From positions 372,001 through 436,000 of the forward strand of contig JAIQGG010000002.1 in NCBI GenBank assembly GCA_020072785.1: 64,000 nucleotides of DNA, read 5' to 3'. The position numbers were made by a program, and so were the translations under genes. Shown piece by piece: positions 27,873 through 35,612 of the stretch; the stretch's first letter is position 1; every line of letters begins with the position of its first letter. This DNA comes from Terriglobia bacterium. GTDB lineage: Bacteria > Acidobacteriota > Terriglobia > Acidiferrales > UBA7541. Under the pieces are notes generated by a model. It worked only from the letters and a program-made list of their open reading frames with translations, did not search any database and was not told the origin of the DNA.

Positions 27873-28829
27873 ATGAGCGCATCCTCCCGAGTCACGATCG
27901 TGGAAGTGGGGCCGCGCGACGGCCTGCAGCTGGAGAAGTCCTTTGTGCCCACGGCGCGGAAGATTGAGTTGATCAACGCGCTGACGCGGGCGGGGATCCG
28001 GCGCATGGAAGTGACCTCGTTCGTGAGCCCCAAGGTGATCCCGCAGTTGAGCGATGCCGCGGCGGTGATGGCGGGGATCGAGCGCGTGGCGGGCGGCGTC
28101 TGCGTGGCGCTGGTGCCGAATTTGAAAGGGACGGAGCGCGCGCTGGCCTGCGGCGCGGACTCCGTAAAGATCGTCATCTGCACGAGCGACACCTACAACC
28201 GGCGAAATGTGGGGATGTCGCTGGAGGATTCGCTGAAGAGCTGCGTGGAGGTGCTGGCGGCGGCGCGGCAAGCGGGAAAAATCGCGGAAGTGGTGATCGG
28301 GCTGTCGTTCGGCTGCCCCCTGGAAGGGCCCGTGCCGGAGGATAAGGTGATCGCACTGGCGGGCCGTGTGGCGGAGATGGGCTACACGGAAATCTCCATT
28401 GCTGATTCCATGGGTCTGGCAAATCCCCGACAGGTGCGGAGCATGATGCGGCGACTGCGGCGGGAATATCCGCAGGCCCATTTTTCGCTGCATCTGCACG
28501 ATACGCGCGGGCTGGGTCTGGCCAACGTGCTAGTGGCCTGGGAAGAGGGTATCGACATGTTCGATGCCTCGGTGGGCGGGCTGGGCGGCTCGGCTGTGGT
28601 GGTGGCGGGAGCGACGGGAAACATCACGACGGAAGACCTGGTGAACATGTTCCAGGAGATGGGCGTGGAGACAGGCGTGGACATGGGCAAGCTGCAGGGA
28701 GCGGCGCGGCTGGCGCAGGAGATCATCGGACGGCCGCTGCCGAGCCACATCCTGAACAACGGGACACCGGCGCAGTTCTACCAGCGGGTGCGGGAAGACG
28801 AGGCGCGGAAGGCCGCGCAGGGGAGCTGA
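27873..28829 (+). CDS. Hydroxymethylglutaryl-CoA-lyase-like (DRE-TIM) protein
   Basis: A 318-aa TIM-barrel protein: VTIVEVGPRDGLQ (metal Asp and catalytic Arg) at the start, MEVTSFVSPKVIPQ, GLSFGCPLEGPV, SIADSMGLANP, and the LHLHDTRGLGLANVL metal-binding HxH strand. It cleaves or forms a C-C bond in acyl-CoA relatives. In HMG-CoA lyase the late loop reads GLGGCPYA, with the catalytic Cys; here it is GLGGSAVV, so that Cys is Ser. A Cys in GLSFGCPLEG is retained. A GTG at 27855 could add six residues; no strong ribosome site either way. The isochorismatase-like gene follows after 12 bases, so they are co-transcribed. Confidence 0.9.
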   Translation: MSASSRVTIVEVGPRDGLQLEKSFVPTARKIELINALTRAGIRRMEVTSFVSPKVIPQLSDAAAVMAGIERVAGGVCVALVPNLKGTERALACGADSVKIVICTSDTYNRRNVGMSLEDSLKSCVEVLAAARQAGKIAEVVIGLSFGCPLEGPVPEDKVIALAGRVAEMGYTEISIADSMGLANPRQVRSMMRRLRREYPQAHFSLHLHDTRGLGLANVLVAWEEGIDMFDASVGGLGGSAVVVAGATGNITTEDLVNMFQEMGVETGVDMGKLQGAARLAQEIIGRPLPSHILNNGTPAQFYQRVREDEARKAAQGS

Positions 28830-28841
28830 AGCGGGAAGCGC

Positions 28842-29519
28842 ATGAGCGGTAGCGGCTACAACGAGATGCGCAGCTTTTACGAGAAGCGCGGGCTGGCGGG
28901 CCGGGTGGGCTTCGGCAGCGCGCCGGCGGTGCTGGTGGTGGATTTTTACCGCGGCTCGCTCGATGCGCAGTCGCCGCTGGGGTGCGACCTGGAGAAGCCG
29001 CTGGCGGCGACCGTGCGGATTCTGGAAGCGGCGCGGCAGGCGCATGTGCCGGTGCTGTTCACGGTGGTGGAATACAGCGCGGATTTGCACGAAGGCGGCC
29101 ATTTTTTCGCGAAGGTGCCGAGCCTGAAGATACTGGTGGTGGGGTCACGATGGGTGGAACTGGATCCGCGGTTGGGGCGGCGGGCGGACGAGCCGGTGAT
29201 CAAAAAGCATTATGCTTCGGCATTTTTCAGGACGGATCTGGCGGAGCGGCTGCGCGCGCTGGGAGTGGATACGGTGATCGTGACGGGGTGCACGACGAGC
29301 GGCTGCGTACGGGCCACGGTGGTGGATGCGCTGCAGAACGGATTGCGGGCGATCGTGCCGGAAGAGGCCGTGGGGGACCGCGCGGAAGCGGCGCATGCGG
29401 CCAGTCTTTTTGACATGGATGCGAAATACGGCGATGTGGTGGCATTGGCGGCGGTGCTGGAGTATCTCGGGCGGCTGGGGAAAAAAGAGGGGCAAAAGAT
29501 TCGTTCAGGCGCGCAGTAA
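28842..29519 (+). CDS. Isochorismatase-family cysteine hydrolase
   Basis: A 225-aa hydrolase with the Asp-Lys-Cys triad visible: Asp34 (VLVVDFYRG), Lys122 (VIKKHYASAF) and Cys155 (CTTSGCVRATV with the cis-peptide loop before it). The closest named families are N-carbamoylsarcosine amidase and related carbamoyl/amide hydrolases. In a pathway with hydantoinase-like subunits an N-carbamoyl amide substrate is attractive, because hydantoin opening yields such compounds, but this is inference. It follows the lyase-like gene by 12 bases and precedes the TonB receptor gene by about 70. Confidence 0.91.
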   Translation: MSGSGYNEMRSFYEKRGLAGRVGFGSAPAVLVVDFYRGSLDAQSPLGCDLEKPLAATVRILEAARQAHVPVLFTVVEYSADLHEGGHFFAKVPSLKILVVGSRWVELDPRLGRRADEPVIKKHYASAFFRTDLAERLRALGVDTVIVTGCTTSGCVRATVVDALQNGLRAIVPEEAVGDRAEAAHAASLFDMDAKYGDVVALAAVLEYLGRLGKKEGQKIRSGAQ

Positions 29520-29592
29520 GGTCCGGGCAGGAAACCGAGTTTGGTGGGTGAGCAAGAAATTCTTCCCCGCAAGGGGCAGCGGAGGGGTGGCA

Positions 29593-32500
29593 ATGCACGG
29601 AAACACGAAGCGGTGGCTGGGGTTCATAGCGATTCTCGTGGCGGTGGTGTTGATGGCAGCGCCGGCGCAGGCGCAGAAAACGACGGGCACGATTCTGGGC
29701 ACGGTGGCCGACGCGCAAGGCGGGGCGGTCAGCGGAGCGAGCGTGGCGGCGAAAAACGCGGCCACCAACCTCGAGCGGTCCGCGACGACCGACAGTTCCG
29801 GCTATTACCGGCTGGAGCTGCTGCCGGCGGGAACGTACACGGTGACGGTGGAGAAGACGGGTTTCCGCCGGCAGGTGTTGACGGGGATCGTGCTGCAGAT
29901 CGACCAGGAGGCGCGCATAGACGTGACCATGCAGCTCGGCGAGGTCAGCCAGCAGATCGAAGTCAGCAGCGCGCCCCCGCTGGCGGACACGACGACGGCC
30001 ACGATCGGCGACGTGATCGAGAACAAGCGCATCGTGACGCTGCCGCTGAACGGGCGGAACTTCCAGCAACTGGCGCTGCTGACGGCGGGCACGGCGTCCG
30101 GGCAGCAGGGCGGCACGCAGGACTTCTTCGGGACGGCCGCGGGGAGCATCGGGTTCGTGGTCAACGGCGGGCGCGACGACCAGAACAACTTCCTGGTGGA
30201 CGGCATCAACGTCATCGACCACTACTTCAACTCGTTGACGATTACGCCATCGATCGACGCCATCGAGGAATTTAAGGTGCTGCAGAACTCGTACTCGGCG
30301 GAATCCGGGATGTTCGGCTCGGGGCAGGTCAACATCAGCACCAAGTCCGGCACCAACAGTCTCCACGGGTCGGTCTTCGAATTCCTGCGCAACGACCATC
30401 TGGATGCCAAGAACTTCTTCGACCTGGCGGACCGCAACAAGCCGGCCTTTCATCAGAATAGCTTTGGCTTCAGCCTGGGCGGCCCCGTTAAGAAGGATAA
30501 GACCTTCTGGTTCGTGGCCTATGAAGGCCTGCGCGTCCGGCAGGCGCAGACCGTGCTCTCCTCCCTGCCCACCGCTGACGAGCGCAATGGCCTGTTCACC
30601 GGTCTGAATGCCTGCTTGAACGATCCCAATCCCGCAGATCCCGCGGGACCTTTCGTCTGCACGGGCGGACCTGGCCCCGGCACTTTTCAGACCCAGATTC
30701 CTCTAGGGCGCTTCGGCCCCGTGGCCAATGCCATCATTGCCAAAGCCTTCCCCGTGCCCAATCTGCTCCCCAATACCCCGGGACTTAACAACGTCAGCGT
30801 GGCCAAGCGCCTCGAGGACCGCGACCAGGTAGTCGCCCGCTTCGATCATCGCATCAACGACAAGCATTCTTTCTTTGCCCGCTACATCTGGGCCCGTTCC
30901 GATCAGTCGTTCCCCTTTGGCGACAACATCCTGACCTTCGATCCCGCACCGCCTCCGGGCTTCCCGACTCCCGTGCCGGACAAGAGCCAGAACATAGCCC
31001 TGGGCTTTACCTCGGTACTGCGCAACAACCTGCTCAATGAGCTGCGCATTGGCTGGAACTACTACAATGGCAAGCGCATGGCCGGGAACAACGTCAACTT
31101 TCCCCAGGATGTTCTGGGTCTCCCGGCAGGGACGTACACCAACATCGCCCAGCGCGACCTCGGCTACCCAGCGTTCCACCTCGCGGGGATCTCTCAGTTC
31201 GGCGATTCCGACGTCTTCAACCCGCTCTTCCGCAAGGACCGCGTGTTGCAGATCAGCGACAACCTGATCTGGAGCAAGGGGCGCCACTCCCTGAAGTTCG
31301 GCGGGGACATCCGCGATGTCCGCTTCGACACCCTGAGCAATTTCTTTACCCGCGGCTTCCCCAATTTCGATTCCCTGGTGGGCTTCAACCTGACGGGGAA
31401 CTATGTCGCGGATTTCCTGATTGACCGGCCCTCGGCGATCGTCCGCACCGTCGGCGACACCACCGGCAATTTCGTGACGCACCTATGGGGCATGTACGCC
31501 AACGACGAGTGGCGCGTCAATTCCCGGCTCACCCTTACCATGGGCCTGCGCTATGAAATCTTTCCGCCGATCTACGAAAAGCGCAACCGCATCGCCGTCT
31601 ATGACACGGGTTGCCAGTGCGTGATCATCCCCGGCAGCACTCTGCCGGCCGAGGTCACCGATCCCAACGGCCTGGCCCAGCAATATAACTTGCTGCTGGC
31701 CTTCTTTGGGATGTCTCCGATCACTTACGCGACCGGCGATTCCATGGGCTTGGGCCGTTCCATCACCAAGACCGATTTCAAACGCTTCGCTCCGCGGCTC
31801 GGCGTTGCCTATGACCTCACCGGCAAGGGCAAGACCGTGCTCCGCGGCGCCATCGGCATCTTCAACGCCCTGCGCGATTATTCCGCTTCCAGCGACTCGC
31901 GCAACATGCTCCCCTTCTCCCAGCAGGCGGTTCTGCTCGACTTGAACCGCCTCGGCACTGGCCTGCCTCCGCTGACCTACGACTATATGTATCAGGGCTT
32001 TTTCACTCCCTTCATTCCTTCTCAGGTCGCTCCGGTGGGCAACGTTCCCGGCAGCGGCATCGGCCCGCAGGTCAACATGCCCATTGGCTACACCGAACAG
32101 TACACCGTCAACCTGCAGCACCAGATCGGGCAAAACTTCTCGATTGAGGCGGCCTATGTGGGCGTCCACGGGATCAACCTCAACCGCCTGACCACCACCA
32201 ACCAGGAGCACGTCACGGGGCCGCTCGCAGGCCACCGCGATGACCCGAAATTCAATTTCTTCATTCAGGAGGCCAGCGGCGCGACGAGTTGGTACAACGG
32301 CGGATTCCTCCGCGCCGAAAAGCGCTTCAGCAACGGCTTGGGCTTCGTCTCCTCCTATACCTTCTCGAAATCGCTCGATACGGTTTCTTCCGCCCGTGAA
32401 AACGGCGGAGCGCCGACCCGCGAACAGGATGCCTTCTGCCTGGTGTGCGACAAGGCGGTTTCCAATTTCGATATCCGCCACCGCTTCGTCACCAGCTTCA

Positions 32501-33090
32501 CCTACGATCTGCCCTTCGGTCCGGGCCGCGCCTATGGCCACGACGTGACCGGCGCCTTGGCCAAGCTTCTGGGCGGATGGCAGGCGGGCGGCATCATCAC
32601 CCTGCAGGGCGGCCAGCCCTTCACCCCGCAGTATCCCGGCGGGGCAGGCGCAGGTTTCCGCTTCCCGCGCCCCAGCCAGGATGGCAACGGCAACCTGCCC
32701 GCCGGCCAGCGCGATCCTGCGCAGTGGTTCGATCCCAATGTGTATTACGCACCGGCCAGCTTTTTCACCGATCCCCTGGTCGGCCCGACAAGCTATTCGG
32801 GCAACGCAGGCCGCAACAGCCTCATCGGCCCAGGCTACCAGGATGTGGACTTTACTCTCCAGAAGGACACGGCCATCAACGAGCGCTTGAAGGTCCAGTT
32901 CCGTGCTGAGATCTTCAACCTCTTCAACCATCCGAACTTCAATCTGCCCGACCGCGTCTTCGTGCCGGATCCGAGCTGCAACGTCTTCGATCCGAATGCG
33001 CAGTGCCGGAACTCCAACCCCAACTTCGGCAAGGTCACCAGCGCGCGCCTGCCGCGCGTCGTTCAGTTCGGGCTGAAGTTCACGTTCTAA
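29593..33090 (+). CDS. TonB-dependent receptor, Oar-like (second copy)
   Basis: 1165 aa from ATG 29593, which has GGAGG eight bases upstream; the frame is open further upstream, but those codons overlap the isochorismatase gene. Signal peptide at 1-28 (ends AQAQ), carboxypeptidase-regulatory-like sandwich (GTILGTVADAQGGAVSGASV to about residue 110), plug (PLNGRNFQQLALL, NNFLVDGINV) and a long barrel ending VVQFGLKFTF. It is expected in the outer membrane, taking up a substrate with TonB. From about 30.45 kb (early barrel) codon choice changes visibly from G-ending to C-ending codons, suggesting a mosaic gene. A strong terminator follows. Confidence 0.92.
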   Translation: MHGNTKRWLGFIAILVAVVLMAAPAQAQKTTGTILGTVADAQGGAVSGASVAAKNAATNLERSATTDSSGYYRLELLPAGTYTVTVEKTGFRRQVLTGIVLQIDQEARIDVTMQLGEVSQQIEVSSAPPLADTTTATIGDVIENKRIVTLPLNGRNFQQLALLTAGTASGQQGGTQDFFGTAAGSIGFVVNGGRDDQNNFLVDGINVIDHYFNSLTITPSIDAIEEFKVLQNSYSAESGMFGSGQVNISTKSGTNSLHGSVFEFLRNDHLDAKNFFDLADRNKPAFHQNSFGFSLGGPVKKDKTFWFVAYEGLRVRQAQTVLSSLPTADERNGLFTGLNACLNDPNPADPAGPFVCTGGPGPGTFQTQIPLGRFGPVANAIIAKAFPVPNLLPNTPGLNNVSVAKRLEDRDQVVARFDHRINDKHSFFARYIWARSDQSFPFGDNILTFDPAPPPGFPTPVPDKSQNIALGFTSVLRNNLLNELRIGWNYYNGKRMAGNNVNFPQDVLGLPAGTYTNIAQRDLGYPAFHLAGISQFGDSDVFNPLFRKDRVLQISDNLIWSKGRHSLKFGGDIRDVRFDTLSNFFTRGFPNFDSLVGFNLTGNYVADFLIDRPSAIVRTVGDTTGNFVTHLWGMYANDEWRVNSRLTLTMGLRYEIFPPIYEKRNRIAVYDTGCQCVIIPGSTLPAEVTDPNGLAQQYNLLLAFFGMSPITYATGDSMGLGRSITKTDFKRFAPRLGVAYDLTGKGKTVLRGAIGIFNALRDYSASSDSRNMLPFSQQAVLLDLNRLGTGLPPLTYDYMYQGFFTPFIPSQVAPVGNVPGSGIGPQVNMPIGYTEQYTVNLQHQIGQNFSIEAAYVGVHGINLNRLTTTNQEHVTGPLAGHRDDPKFNFFIQEASGATSWYNGGFLRAEKRFSNGLGFVSSYTFSKSLDTVSSARENGGAPTREQDAFCLVCDKAVSNFDIRHRFVTSFTYDLPFGPGRAYGHDVTGALAKLLGGWQAGGIITLQGGQPFTPQYPGGAGAGFRFPRPSQDGNGNLPAGQRDPAQWFDPNVYYAPASFFTDPLVGPTSYSGNAGRNSLIGPGYQDVDFTLQKDTAINERLKVQFRAEIFNLFNHPNFNLPDRVFVPDPSCNVFDPNAQCRNSNPNFGKVTSARLPRVVQFGLKFTF

Positions 33091-33109
33091 TGTGGGGCAG
33101 GCTCCGGGA

Positions 33110-33140
33110 GAGGGCGCTTGCGAGAGCGCCCTCTTTTTAT
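33110..33140 (+). terminator. Rho-independent terminator after the TonB receptor gene
   Basis: A perfect 9-bp stem GAGGGCGCT/AGCGCCCTC with a 6-base loop, followed by TTTTTAT. It lies 19 bases after the receptor stop codon and ends the lyase-hydrolase-receptor transcript. Confidence 0.9.
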
Positions 33141-33154
33141 TGGAAGGAGGAGAA

Positions 33155-33547
33155 ATGGCCATAAAGCATGCGCGGGATTGGTACGTGGACCTGGCGGTGA
33201 AGAAGTACTTCGCCAACGTGGATCGCAAGAATCTGCAGGGGGTTCTGGACTGCTTAAACGAGGATGCGGTGTTCACCATCCAGTCGCACTTCTCGGAGCA
33301 TCGCGGGCGGGATACCGGCATCCGCAAAATGTTCGAGGAGCTTTTCCAGTACCGGACCATTCTGCACACGGATTTCGAACACATTGTCGACGTCGAAAGC
33401 GAAGCCATCTCCTCGCGCTTCCGCGTGGAGCTCGACCCGGTCAGCGGGCCGCACGTGCACCTCATGAACGTCAACCACTGGTATGTGAAGAACGACAAGT
33501 TTCAGCGCGTCTACGTGTGGATGAGCGGCGAGAATGTGCTGAAATAG
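33155..33547 (+). CDS. NTF2-like/SnoaL-type small protein
   Basis: A 130-aa protein starting at ATG 33155 with AAGGAGG a few bases upstream. The pattern of an N-terminal helix (DLAVKKYFANVDRKNLQGVLDCLNEDAVFTI), a conserved HRG turn and a curved sheet (FEHIVDVESEAISSRFRVELD; VNHWYVKNDKFQRVYVWMSG) is the NTF2/SnoaL cone fold, found in small-molecule isomerases, dehydratases and ligand carriers. No fixed catalytic set can be read. It lies just after a terminator, so it has its own promoter or depends on read-through. Probably island cargo. Confidence 0.78.
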   Translation: MAIKHARDWYVDLAVKKYFANVDRKNLQGVLDCLNEDAVFTIQSHFSEHRGRDTGIRKMFEELFQYRTILHTDFEHIVDVESEAISSRFRVELDPVSGPHVHLMNVNHWYVKNDKFQRVYVWMSGENVLK

Positions 33548-33574
33548 GCAAACTGTCGCAACCGGAGAAACCTC

Positions 33575-33727
33575 TTGAAGGCCGTACGATTCCACGAGCG
33601 TGGCAGCCCCGGCGTGCTCCGCTACGAAGATGCGCCCGAACCAAAGCCCGGCGGGGTGAGACTACCGACAAGCAATCTCCAGGACTCGGTGATCTGGGCC
33701 AATTACAAACTTCTTAAGATTGATTAG
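33575..33727 (+). pseudogene. N-terminal fragment of a zinc-type alcohol dehydrogenase/quinone reductase
   Basis: From TTG 33575 (GGAG upstream) the frame reads (M)KAVRFHERGSPGVLRYEDAP then EPKPGG, the unmistakable start of medium-chain dehydrogenases of the quinone-oxidoreductase group. Homology stops after about 28 codons; unrelated residues follow to a stop at 33727. Nothing of the catalytic or Rossmann domain remains. It marks a deletion or insertion scar near the right end of island A. Confidence 0.75.
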
Positions 33728-33763
33728 ATATGGTCTGCGAATCATGGCGGAGAATGAGCACCG

Positions 33764-34504
33764 ATGACGTTTTGCCTGTACTACCGGCCGGGTTGAAGCT
33801 CCTGCGCGAAAACGAAAGAGTTGCTTTCGTCGTGGGGAATCCCGTTTGACGCTATAAACGTGGAAGGAAATCCGTCGTCACTCCAAGAGCTTGAGCGTCG
33901 CGGCCTGCGGCTTGTGCCCGTGCTCACGGACGGCGAACGCTTTTTCCACGGCTGGAACCCGAAGGAACTTGCACGCTTTGTCGGTGTAGAACATCGCGAA
34001 GCTAAGCGATTGGAAACCGCAGAGCTGGCGTGTCGGCTGCTTCGAATCCTCGCAGCTGCAGAACGCGCGATTCTCGAAGTCCCTCCGAAAGGGTTAAAAG
34101 TCAAAGTTCCAAATCGTGACCGCACGGTATGCGACCTTGCTTTTCATCTCTTCCGGCTGAGCCTGGCGTATCGCGATGCAGTTGAGACCCGATATTTTCC
34201 CGAAAGCTGGCTGCAAGAAACTGCCCCGCCGGAAATGCACGACGGGGCCGCTCTCGCACGGTACGGGGAGGGGGTCAGGAAGCAGTTGACGGCATGGTGG
34301 ACACGCACGGACATAAGCCAAGACAACATCGTGACTTACTATGGGTGCCAGACAGGACCCGAGTTGCTTGAGAGAACGGTGTGGCATGCAGCTCATCACT
34401 TGCGCCAGCTCTATGCATTAATCGAAGGCATGGGCTCCATGCCGAAAGATCCGCTAGCCAACGCCGACTTCGAGGGGCTGCCGCTCCCTCACCAATTGTG
34501 GTGA
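33764..34504 (+). CDS. Candidate selenocysteine glutaredoxin-DinB fusion (in-frame UGA)
   Basis: From ATG 33764 the frame reads MTFCLYYRPG, UGA (33794-33796), then SSCAKTKELL and SWGIPFDAINVEGNP, continuing without a further stop to 34504 (246 aa if UGA is decoded). Residues 1-75 match a glutaredoxin fold, with UGA at the first Cys of the CxxC motif (U11-S-S-C14). Residues about 85-246 are DinB/DUF-like helices with His in DLAFHLF and in VWHAAHH, a likely metal site. Cys-containing relatives with PGCSSC exist to my knowledge. A hairpin of bacterial-SECIS geometry starts 8 bases past the UGA. The alternative is a nonsense-mutated pseudogene, plausible because neighbours are broken. A TTG start at 33821 would discard the active site. 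Confidence 0.65.
33805..33834 (+). promoter_or_regulatory. Candidate bacterial SECIS element
   Basis: Just after the UGA codon: lower stem CGCG/CGTG (one G-U), a three-A bulge, then upper stem ACGAAAG/CTTTCGT closed by loop AGTTG. The apical loop begins 22 bases after the UGA, within the range described for bacterial SECIS elements, and has G-U in the loop as in fdhF-type elements. It lies in the coding sequence, as bacterial SECIS elements do. Hand-folded; SelB binding is inference. Confidence 0.5.
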
Positions 34505-34869
34505 CAGTAAGACAAATCTTTTCCAATATCAGTGCTCCGAGAGGCTCAAAGGAGGCCTGACGGACCATTTTCAGCGATTCTGGATTGATTCTGGGTCATA
34601 GCTGCGGTCACGGACGTGGCATAACCGTCACAGATGCTGTCAATGGGCAGGTGTCGGGCGGGCTCATCGAAATAAGCCCCTTGCTTTAAGTATTTTGCGG
34701 CTATGATGGCCGACGACAATAGTTGCAGACGACGAAAAATGAAAATTCCCTAAGAAAATGGCGTTTCCTGGAAAATCGCCAGATCAGATCGCTCGCCGAG
34801 CGGCGCACCGGTATACTCTATCCACTTGCTTCCGGAAAAAGTTGAAGGAGGTGCGCCGCCCTCTTTCTT
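34505..34869. other. Intergenic, no gene seen
   Basis: 365 bases between the glutaredoxin-DinB gene and the integrase remnant. More AT-rich than neighbours toward its right. A GAAGGAGG sits at 34842-34849, about 20 bases before the integrase-like frame, and may be its old ribosome site. I see no complete gene, tRNA or repeat. Confidence 0.5.
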
Positions 34870-35360
34870 ATGCTCTCCCAGCGAGGCAAACCCACTTGCT
34901 GTCTCACGTCGTGGACGCTGTTCTACTACCATGTCCAATATCGTGACGGCAAGGAGGTCCGGGTTCGCGTCAGCAAGCAGCTGGCAAATCTCGCTGAATA
35001 CCCGAGCAAGAACAGCGTTGGGTATCTCGCCGACGAAATCCTCGCACCACACAACAGGAAACAACTCCAGCCAGAATCGTCTCTGAAGATTACTGGACAT
35101 ATCGAAGACCATTATTCCCCCGTGGTCGAACACGAGTTGCGGCCGTCAATGTTCAAAGGGCACAAAGAATTCATCTACGAAGCGTATTTGAAAAAGCGTG
35201 TAAAGGACATTCGGCTTCGGGATTTCAGAACAGTCCACTGACAACGTATCTTGCGGGAGATCGCAGTCGGCCGCAGAACGCTGACGCACATTAAGTCGTT
35301 CCTAAGCGGAATGCTCTCGAACCTTTGGTACGCGCAAGAGAACAATGACAGATAGCAATA
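34870..35360 (+). pseudogene. Tyrosine integrase, N-terminal part with premature stop
   Basis: The frame reads FYYHVQYRDGKEVRVRVSKQ, LANLAEYPSKNS, then ELRPSMFKGHKEFIYEAYLKKRVKDIRLRDFRTVH: the N-terminal and SAM-like core-binding region of a soil-bacterial phage integrase. A TGA follows FRTVH, after which the same frame continues QRILREIA and HIKSFLSGMLS to TAG at about 35360, so a stop has interrupted it. The catalytic domain is absent. It is on the plus strand, opposite to the other two integrase remnants, and points to the att repeat at 35499. Confidence 0.78.
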
Positions 35361-35406
35361 ATATTCCGCGTGAAGCGCACGCGCTTTTTGGGGTACGCTT
35401 CGGAAT

Positions 35407-35480
35407 AATTTCGGAACAATAAGCGCCGAACACCCACCAAAACAGGCTATCAACCGATAGCTAAAGGCAAAGCGAACCAA
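35407..35480 (+). repeat. Right-end repeat of island A
   Basis: This 74-base stretch matches 48280-48353 without gaps; by hand 61 positions agree, with the first 24 and last 20 almost identical. Its start (AATTTCGGAACAATAAGCGC) also resembles the integrase tail at 5771-5790. It ends 18 bases before the att copy, so it appears to be a right-end sequence shared by islands A and B. Confidence 0.75.
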
Positions 35481-35498
35481 CAGGATACATATTTTCTA

Positions 35499-35612
35499 CT
35501 GGTCTCCGGAACCAGAGGTCGGAGGTTCGAACCCTCTCAGGCGCGCCATAACTCTCCTGGAATCAAGCAGAGAATTCACTGCACACGCCCTTCGGCCCTC
35601 GACTTCGGAACA
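35499..35612 (+). repeat. Second attachment-site repeat: tRNA-Arg 3' part
   Basis: Direct copy of 5658-5771. It holds the anticodon arm, variable and T arms, acceptor 3' strand and CCA of tRNA-Arg but not the 5' half, so it is not a functional tRNA. This is what site-specific integration into a tRNA 3' end leaves at the far end. It is the junction between islands A and B. Confidence 0.92.

Larger units (their letters stand above)
5708..35498. mobile_element. Genomic island A, inserted at tRNA-Arg
   Basis: About 29.8 kb between the intact tRNA-Arg and the second copy of its 3' end. It has an integrase remnant at each end (minus strand at 5.7 kb, plus strand at 34.9 kb), and its cargo is catabolic genes with TonB receptors and their regulators. 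Lacking a full integrase, it is probably immobile now. No conjugation, replication or phage structural gene is seen. The right-end sequence 35407-35480 recurs at the right end of island B. Confidence 0.8.

Noticed and set aside
31483-33498. 671-aa minus-strand frame under the TonB receptor
   Set aside because: Antisense to well-conserved receptor codons; no start signal and no family resemblance.
35235-35237. In-frame TGA in the plus-strand integrase, considered as another selenocysteine codon
   Set aside because: It falls where relatives to my knowledge have Gly, not Cys, no hairpin of the right spacing is evident, and the gene is truncated anyway.
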